From NCBI GenBank assembly GCA_030734395.1, contig JAUZTG010000007.1:463677-527676 (forward strand): 64,000 nucleotides of DNA, in the 5' to 3' direction. Of this stretch, positions 58,620-64,000 are shown one piece after another; position 1 is the stretch's first letter; every line of letters starts with the position of its first letter. The notes under the pieces are model-generated. The model searched no databases. It was not told where the DNA came from and worked only from the letters and a program-made list of their open reading frames with translations. A program made the position numbers and the translations under genes. This DNA comes from Sarocladium kiliense (taxonomy: Eukaryota; Ascomycota; Sordariomycetes; Hypocreales; Sarocladiaceae).

Positions 58620-59400
58620 ATGTCTGTCATTAAACCTATTATTCTTTACTCCACTGCTAGAGGTCCTGTCCCATGGAGGGTCGCCATCATACTCGAGGAA
58701 CTCAAGGTTCCTTATGAGAGCAAGTACCTTGAAAGCCCTGAAATGAACACGGAAACCTTCAATTCTCTCAATCCGAACTCCAAAGTTCCGGCCATTGAGG
58801 ATCCCAACACCGGAATCAGACTGTTCGAGGTAGGCTGCATGTCTTTGCTCCATATGTGACCCTTCTAGTCTAACTCGACAATAGGCTGGCGCTATTATTC
58901 TCTATCTGCTCGAGACTTACGATACGTCTGGCACCTTGCACTCCCTCTCAGGCCCAGATAAGTACTTGGAACTCGCGTGGATGCAATTTCAGGCGTCCGA
59001 ACAACACATGTACTATAGTCAACATGCCTGGTTCATGTACAAACACCCAGAGCATGTCCAATCTGCCCTCGACCGCTATGAATGGACGATCAAGCGCACC
59101 ATTGGGATGCTCGATGAATATTTCAAGAAGACCGGCAAGAGCTATCTCGCCAGCGACAGGGTCACTTTCGCTGACCTTGTCTTTGTGGTTACCAACGAGA
59201 CAGTACCTCAGTTGCTCCCAGGGTACGACCCATCCGAGGAATTCCCCCATTATGCAAAATGGAATTCTGCTCTAATCGACAGGCCCTCTTATAAGAAGAT
59301 AGCTGCCGATAAAGCAGCTCTTGGCCAGCCACTAGGTATAGTCGATCAGAAGCATATCGATGATTACATTTGGAGGAACAATGCAAATCACAAACAGTAG
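58620..59400 (+). CDS. Glutathione S-transferase, Ure2-like
   Basis: Conjugates glutathione to electrophiles or reduces peroxides. Exons 58620-58829 and 58885-59400 join in frame to 241 residues. The thioredoxin-like N-domain shows PIILYSTARGPVPWRVAIILEEL, KVPYESKYL, FNSLNPNSKVPAIEDP and, across the splice, LFEAGAIILYLLETYD. This matches the nitrogen-regulator Ure2-like group, whose SNPVA-type catalytic loop is here TARGPVPW. The C-domain contains ELAWMQFQASEQHMYYSQHAWF and SYLASDRVTFADLVFVV. No targeting signal, so cytosolic. Next to an aromatic hydroxylase it may remove quinone-type products (inference). Confidence 0.92.
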
Positions 59401-60184
59401 TATTCCCTAGAGTAAATATTCATATAGGGTAATATGAAGAACTATTACTTGGTAGAAAGAGGAGTTGCAAATTGCTCAGCCATGCTATGAAAGGGAATTC
59501 GGGTCTGATGAGGTGGCGGCACTAAGAATCGCCTACAGCGCACGCAAAAACTAAACCAACTTGTGTCGCATTCCTTTCGTCCTTTTCGCTGTTGGACCCA
59601 TTTTGTGACCCATTTTCGTACTACCGTATCTGCTCAACAAATTCAGACAGGGCAGTAGATATAGAACGGTTACTAGCAACGAAGCGAAAGAGGAATCTGC
59701 TCTGACAGCTCATCGTGAATGGTCGAATTGAAGATCTACGAATCCACTCGTGTTTGAATTAATTAAGTAGATATGGTAATCTTGCTATCTTGCTATTAAA
59801 ACAATGGAAACCCGGGCGCGTTCTGAAGCCCCGGATCCGAGCGTTGGTTCATAGCTGGGGAATTAACTGCCGGTTATCCCTATCAGCATATTGACTCGTT
59901 CTTACACCCGATGACTAAGCGCAGAACCACTCTTGCAAGGCGCACTGCCACGCACGCACCCGTCTGTATCACTAGCTCTTCTACTAGGATTACTTTCGGA
60001 GTCAAGTTATAGTCCGAAGGCGGAGGTTTTGGTATTCAAAATTGATATATAAGCCAAAGTGATTTTCTTAGAGAACATAAAGCAATGCCGCAACATATTC
60101 CACTAACTGCACTTGCTACATTGAATACTCGCAACTGTTTTTCTTTTTGACGCTATCTCGAAACATTCACTCTCAAGGGACATC
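59401..60184. other. Intergenic, GST / phenol hydroxylase-like gene
   Basis: About 780 nt with the GST 3' region and the promoter of the next gene. Two GTGACCCAT-like words occur near 59590-59620. No gene seen. Confidence 0.5.
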
Positions 60185-62327
60185 ATGACTGTGCAAGCTG
60201 AATCGACTACCGATGTGGTGATCATTGGTGCCGGGCCATCAGGGTATATGCACTTGGAGCAAAATACTTTATCTTATGACTGGAAAACTAATTGGTTTTG
60301 GATGCAGTCTTATGGCAGCCTTGTGGATGGCGCGGTGTGGTGTGAAAACACGCATCATCGACGCCCGCGCCACAAAGGTGTTCAGAGGCCACGCTGATGG
60401 AATGCAGAGTGGAACTCTAGACATCTTTGAGTCGTTCGGCATTGTAGAAGACCTCTACAAGAACGCTGCTCCTGCAGTGGAGATGACCTTCTGGGTTTGT
60501 GAGAGTTGGCTTTTGTCTAGTACCTATTCTGACTCTGCCCATATAGGCCGGCACCAAGGATGTCCCCCTGAAACGCCTCGCTCGCTTTCCGAAATGGTAT
60601 CCAGAGCTCGGCCATTACCGCCTGGTTCACACTAGCCAGGGTTTGACACGTCCTTCGTACATGCTAGCAAGATTCTAAATATTTGTAGGAAACGTAGAGC
60701 GTGCTTTGCTGGATGGCATGCAAACCTTCAACGGACTCGAAGTCGAATGGGGAGTCACAGCCAAGGATCTTGAGATTGATGAGTCCAGCATACATGATCC
60801 ACATGCTCATGCGATCAGATTGACGGTTCAGCACCTCACGGACGAGGAACTGGCGGCTTCTCCGACGAAAGTTATCGTACCACAGCCCGGAGATTTCAAC
60901 TATAACCCAGCAGATGAGCCGTACTTGAAGCGCAAGACTACCGGGAAAGAAGGGAGTACTGAAGTTATCAAGGCCAAGTTCGTAATTGGGGCGGATGGAA
61001 ACCGAAGCTGGACTCGCAAAGCTTTGGGTTTCGACTTTCTCGGAGATGAGAACGGAGGTGATGAGGGTTTCGGAGGCATTTTGGACTGCGTGGCGACTTC
61101 AAACTTTCGTACGTAACCCCTTGTCCAGTCCCCCGACCAGTGCTGACAGGCCCTACAGCGGATATTCATATTCAATCAATGATCTCCAAGGACGGATTTG
61201 GAGCGGGATTTGTACCAAGGGAGAATGGGTTGTTGCGTATTGCAGCCCCCGTTGCTGCCAGGTCAGAAGCGACGCCGGAAAACATCATCAAATCAATCAG
61301 GGAGATTATTTCTCCATATGAGATCAACGTCGAAAAAGTTGATTGGTGCGGTGTGTTTAGTACCCGCCAGCGAATCGCAAGCTCTTCGTCCAAGCACTCG
61401 CGTATTTTTCTCACTGGCGACGCACTTCATGTCCATTCACCTAGAGCGGGGATTGGCATGAACTTCAGTATACAAGATGGTAATACTACCCTCTTGCACG
61501 ATGCAAAGGCTATGCTAACATCTCCAGCTTATAACCTCGGGTGGAAAATTGCCCATGTAGTAAAGGGGATATCTCCACCAACCATCCTCAAGACCTACGA
61601 CGAAGAGCGCGGATTAACGACCAAACAGCTCATTGCTTTCGATAAAGCTCTATCAAAGCAGGCAAATATAACAGGAAATTTCTCTCTCAAAGGAACCAAG
61701 GATGGATTACAGGACAATCTCCCATTTTCAAGCACTACGGCGATTGAGTATGAGGCTGGATTGCTTGTCGCCAAGGAAGCTGGCTCGATTGTATCCAAAC
61801 AGTATCTGGCGCCTGGCATTCCTGTGGGCAGACGCCTTCCTTCGCATACCGTGGAGAGACACGCTAACGGAGATGCGGTTGACTTTGGGAAGTCCTTCCC
61901 TAGTGATGGTCGGTACCGGATTGTCATCTTCGCGGGTGATATATCGAAACCCGAGCAGCTGCGCCGCGTGGAACGCCTCAGCCAGTTGCTAGAGCTGCCT
62001 GGCGTTTTTCTACAGCGTTTCAACGGGCCTGGCGACTCGCCGCAAGATATCTTTGAGACCCTCATCTTGCACAGTGCAAGCAGGGATGATGTCGAAATCG
62101 CTGATTTGCCCCCGTTCCTCCTCAAGGGTGCTGACCCCTTTGATCGAGTCTTTGTTGACAACAACCAAACAAGGACTTGGACTTTAAGTGACGCATACAA
62201 CAAATATGGAGTCAGTCGAGAGAGAGGATGTCTTGCACTAGTCCGTCCTGATAGACATGTGACGTACATTGGCGAGTTGGAGGATGGTGCCGAGCTGATC
62301 AAACTAATTTCCTCGATTTTGGTTTAA
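60185..62327 (+). CDS. FAD-dependent monooxygenase, phenol 2-monooxygenase-like
   Basis: Hydroxylates phenol-type rings, usually ortho to the hydroxyl, using NADPH and O2. Six exons (60185-60243, 60308-60494, 60547-60640, 60689-61108, 61159-61479, 61528-62327) join in frame to 626 residues, the usual family length. DVVIIGAGPSG carries GxGxxG at 15-20. RATKVFRGHADGMQSGTLDIFESFG is the family stretch that contacts FAD. VIGADGNRSWTRKALGF is the DG motif, and RIFLTGDALHVHSPRAGIGMN the GD motif. The fifth intron (48 nt) restores SIQDAYNLGWKIAHVVKG. The C-terminal 180 residues, with GRRLPSHTVERHANG and YRIVIFAGD, are the thioredoxin-like domain of phenol hydroxylases. It follows a GST on the same strand. 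The actual phenolic substrate is unknown. Confidence 0.93.
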
Positions 62328-62864
62328 CAGGGATCACTGTATTTTAGAGAGGAGGGTTGATATAAACAACATTTTTGTGTCACCGCTTCTCTGTCTTTGC
62401 GCTTCAATTCTCCTCTAATCCGCTTTATCTGTTGGGCTGGGGGCGAATAGAACCTTACGAATCCGTTGTTTTCATTCCTTGGTCCACTTTACTAGTATTG
62501 GTACCCGATGCCGTTCTTCCTCGCTCGTGGACACTTCTTAGACTTTCCGGAGTCAGCGGGCGTTATTTCATAGCTTCCAGCTGGCTAATAGTTCATGTTC
62601 GTCGTCCCCAATTGGAAGCTGACTTATTGGGTTTACTTTGTTGTTATTTGGTACTGTGCCTGGACGAACCTGTTCCTCCAGATTCTTTTCCGAGCTTTGC
62701 CTGGAGGAACTACGAAGTAAGTTCCGAAAGGTTCTTTAGGCTCTCCTGACCAGACACACAGAAAGCACGGTCCAGTTTCGCCATGACTTTGTCAATTTTA
62801 CGGTGGCATTTGTTTATTTTTACTGTTACTTTTTTACTGTGAGCAATCCTCTAACGTACATGAT
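62328..62864. other. Intergenic, hydroxylase / transposon relic
   Basis: About 540 nt with the hydroxylase 3' region. The frame at 62375-62749 begins with TTG and resembles nothing known. No gene supported. Confidence 0.45.
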
Positions 62865-62912
62865 AAGCGAGTGACCCAGACAAGCGAGTGACCCAGACAA
62901 GCGAGTGACCCA
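62865..62912. repeat. 17-nt tandem repeat, 2.8 copies
   Basis: AAGCGAGTGACCCAGAC occurs twice in full and once without the last three bases. It lies just beyond the 3' end of the transposase relic, where a terminal or subterminal repeat of a pogo/Fot-type element is expected. Confidence 0.8.
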
Positions 62913-63016
62913 CTTGCCACTATGTCATGCCGACTGTCCTCGAATACACCGCAATAACACTAGGAACAAACTACAATTGTATCAGAAATAGCTGAATCAG
63001 ATGTTTCTGTGGCCTC

Positions 63017-64000
63017 TTAGCAAGTGCGTGCATTATAGCCCGCCTTGCCGCACATACCACAGCGCCGAATATTCGTGCGAGTCTGCTTTGCACCTGCATC
63101 ATCAGGCTGCGTTTCTTGCACTGTCTCCCCACCAATGGCCTTCTGGTCTAATAGATGATGTGCATCTTGCACAGTAAGTGATCCTCCAAGCTGCACACGT
63201 GTTCTTTTGGCTCTCCGGCGCTTGCTCAGTCCCTCATTGGCTCTGCGCAGCGAGGAGACCTCTGCATGGAGAAGAGCCACTTGGTGCATTATAGACATCG
63301 TACCTTTAGTAAGTTGATCTATAGCGCCTAGTATTGAAGTCGGGGAGCTATTTTGATGGTTGGAAATGCGAGTCTTAATGAGCGATGACTGCGACTTTGC
63401 TTCTCGGGGGTTCTGCGGCGTCTGGAAGACCCAAGTTTGTGCTATACTGGGCCGTGAGTTCTGAGGTGTTGGCGTGCGAAGCTTAACATCTAGCTTAGAA
63501 AGAACCCTCTCTGGGTCGTATGGCATAATGCCAGCCCCTGTAAAGCCGCCTCGTATGTTTTTCTCCGTCATGGAAGCAAAGAAGGCCTCGCGAAATGCAT
63601 AAAGGAACTCGAGCTTGCTCACGTAGTTGATATACGCGCGCATCAAGTCCTCAACCTCGCGACCATACGCCTGCTTTAGTGGCCCAAAGCAGCTAACATT
63701 AAGTGGCTGGAGGTAGTGCGAAGAATGCGCGGGTATACAGAGTGTGATGATGTCGTTCTGCTGGTAGTAGCGCTCGAATTCGGTCGAGTGGTGGCTCTCG
63801 TGACCATCAAGGATCAACAGCTAGTATTTGCCCTTTGCCCGGGGTGCTGTGTGGTAGTCGAAGTGCTTGATCTAATCTAGGCCTACCGCATTGGTAGTCC
63901 AGCTATTATCGGTGGTTGCGATGCGCCAGTCGGCCAGAAGGTTACACTCTGAATACCAGTTAGCGAGGTGGTATTGCACTGCTAGGAGAATAAAAGGAGG
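63017..64000 (-). pseudogene. pogo/Fot-type transposase (DDE domain), truncated by window end
   Basis: C-terminal part of a Tc1/mariner-superfamily transposase. ILDGHESHHSTEFERYYQQNDI carries the second catalytic Asp (LDGHxSH), and CIPAHSSHYLQPLNVSCFGPLKQAY is the typical pogo/DDE_1 block. The third acidic residue lies in the following part. A Lys/Arg-rich region and a CGMCGKAGYNARTC zinc knuckle end the protein at 63017. Upstream the same frame continues to the window edge (WYSECNLLADWRIATTDNSW, LIKHFDYHTAPRAKGKY), with stops at 63823-63821 and 63874-63872. Both are TAG, one where the family has Trp. The element is thus inactive; the N-terminal DNA-binding domain is outside the window. Confidence 0.88.

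Noticed and set aside
62375..62749. 124-codon open frame downstream of the hydroxylase
   Set aside because: It starts with TTG, lies in the expected 3' region and has no recognisable pattern.
62865..62912. Short direct repeats as a CRISPR array
   Set aside because: The copies are head to tail with no spacers and the genome is eukaryotic.

Overview
The window is nuclear DNA of a filamentous ascomycete (Pezizomycotina, probably a dothideomycete; the class is inference). Genes carry short introns of about 36-180 nt with GTRNGT-type donors, and the families are fungal: a STE3 pheromone receptor, Zn2Cys6 regulators, an ERF4 subunit, a VPS9 protein and Tad-type and pogo-type transposon relics. Several start codons were moved downstream to the first real ATG because the longer open frames begin with TTG or GTG.

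Layout. 1-11.9 kb: the 5' part of mitochondrial SSB, a STE3-type receptor, a large DUF4203-type membrane protein, then about 3.7 kb with no convincing protein gene and a tRNA-Gly(GCC) with a 12-nt intron. 11.9-24.4 kb: a metabolic block with an FAD oxidoreductase ending in a peroxisomal-type SHL, an arrestin-like protein, a group A flavin monooxygenase divergent from a cofactor-free HOD/AqdC-like ring-cleaving dioxygenase, an NCS1 permease and a convergent Zn2Cys6 regulator. The monooxygenase/dioxygenase pair resembles bacterial aqdB-aqdC (alkylquinolone signal degradation). The 9-mer AGTCGCCGA occurs twice in the divergent promoter and once upstream of the permease. 24.8-46.9 kb: mostly housekeeping-type genes (a membrane protein, ERF4-like Ras palmitoyltransferase subunit, RCH1-like SLC10 carrier, GH1 beta-glucosidase, GFA-type zinc protein, an aldo-keto reductase broken by one stop codon, an acyl-CoA synthetase with an N-terminal PTS2, and a VPS9 protein).

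47-64 kb is accessory in character: a decayed Zn2Cys6 regulator, an intact pisatin-demethylase-like P450, AT-rich DNA with a 58-bp palindrome, a Tad-like LINE 3' end with five in-frame stops and no frameshift, a broken cellobiose-dehydrogenase-type DOMON fragment, an intact Zn2Cys6 regulator, a Ure2-like GST, a phenol-2-monooxygenase-like flavoprotein and a pogo/Fot-type transposase relic running off the right end. P450, GST, aromatic hydroxylase and regulator together suggest detoxification of an aromatic compound (inference). The stop codons in the transposon relics are of the kind made by C-to-T changes on either strand, consistent with repeat-induced point mutation.
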